A stretch of 6,108 nucleotides of DNA from Hyphomicrobiales bacterium (GTDB lineage: Bacteria; Pseudomonadota; Alphaproteobacteria; Rhizobiales; Afifellaceae), in NCBI GenBank assembly GCA_013812985.1, contig JACCSN010000518.1, positions 1 through 6,108 on the forward strand. Direction: 5' to 3'. The first letter of the stretch is position 1, and every line of letters starts with the position of its first letter. The translations under genes were made by a program, and so were the position numbers. This document shows positions 5,674 to 6,108 of this stretch, in pieces. A model generated the notes under the pieces. The model was not told the origin of the DNA, did not search any database, and saw only the letters and a list, made by a program, of their open reading frames with translations.

Positions 5674-6108
5674 TTACGGTTCCGCATCGGCCGGCCCGCG
5701 GCCCGAAACGGCCTCGACATAGCGCTCCACCGAGCGACGGACCGCCGCCTCGCCGCCCGCCATGATCTCCCGCTCCCCAAACGCCCCGTAAATCCGGTCG
5801 AAACGGTAGGGCGCGAGCCGGGCCGCGATCCTCTCGACCACGGGCTTGGAGAGCGGCGTCAGGTTCGGATAGCTCCGCATGAAGCTCACATGGCGCCGGT
5901 CCGGGAGGACCTGCAGCACGTCGCCCGAGAACAGCGCCCCGCGTCCTTCCGCCCCGTCCGCCCAGTGAAGCACGGTCCCGCCGGCGAAATGGCCGCCGCA
6001 GCGGATGAGGGTCATGCCGGGTTGGACCTCGCGGCTGTCGTCGTCCCAGAATACCAGGTTCCCGCCGGGATTGACCACCCATTCGCGGTCGGCGGCGTGC
6101 AGGTAAAC
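5674..6108 (-). CDS. Metallo-beta-lactamase-fold hydrolase, N-terminus beyond the window
   Basis: Seen: 144 residues open to the right edge, ending at TAA (5674-5676). The visible part begins YLHAADREWV and continues with a metal-ligand segment RCGGHFAGGTVLHW, a beta strand ending in LFSGDVLQV (bridging aspartate), then SYPNLTPLSKPVVERI and RIYGAFGEREI. Known: in MBL-fold hydrolases GGH and SGD supply a histidine and an aspartate of the di-metal site. The HxHxDH motif lies nearer the N-terminus and would be just outside this window. Full-length members are about 230-270 residues, so roughly half is missing. No lineage-specific motif identifies the substrate; it could be a thioesterase, lactonase or other hydrolase. 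The frame is open through the last visible codon, so a GTG at 6078 is not the true start. The gene converges on the metallophosphoesterase across the repeat. Confidence 0.87.
   Translation of the reverse strand, partial: VYLHAADREWVVNPGGNLVFWDDDSREVQPGMTLIRCGGHFAGGTVLHWADGAEGRGALFSGDVLQVLPDRRHVSFMRSYPNLTPLSKPVVERIAARLAPYRFDRIYGAFGEREIMAGGEAAVRRSVERYVEAVSGRGPADAEP

Overview
The window is GC-rich, tightly packed bacterial chromosome. An alphaproteobacterium, probably of the Hyphomicrobiales (Rhizobiales) or a nearby order, fits best. This rests on protein style, a sixA-like/ycjX/ycjF block, a ParD/ParE-type module of a kind I associate with rhizobia, and an intergenic palindrome beginning with TGTCATCCCGG. 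No rRNA, tRNA, CRISPR array, insertion sequence or integrase is visible. The assignment comes from reading the sequence, not from a database match.

Left block (1-2841, minus strand). Three genes read leftward in the order sixA-like histidine phosphatase, ycjX-like P-loop protein, ycjF-like membrane protein (cut by the window edge). The phosphatase and ycjX are 32 bases apart, and ycjX and ycjF overlap by ATGA, so this is probably one transcription unit. YcjX and YcjF are a conserved pair linked in enterobacteria to the phage-shock (envelope stress) response.

Middle block (2842-3852). A divergent 88-base spacer leads into a plus-strand ParD-like antitoxin gene. An ATGA overlap joins it to a ParE-family toxin gene that has a TAA stop at codon 5. 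The rest of the toxin frame is intact, so this looks like a recently disarmed toxin-antitoxin module. A minus-strand VOC (glyoxalase/bleomycin-resistance fold) gene with a TTG start faces it.

Right block (3960-5461, plus strand). A stand-alone nucleotidyltransferase-fold protein (TTG start with a well-placed GAGG) is followed, with one base of overlap, by a cytoplasmic calcineurin-like metallophosphoesterase with a complete metal-binding motif set. A transferase and a phosphoesterase in one coupled unit suggest opposing writer/eraser chemistry. This is the best candidate here for an undescribed system, but the target is unknown.

Right end (5462-6108). The 212-base spacer between convergent genes holds a 142-base inverted-repeat element with an internal hairpin. 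It is followed by the C-terminal part of a minus-strand metallo-beta-lactamase-fold hydrolase that runs off the window.
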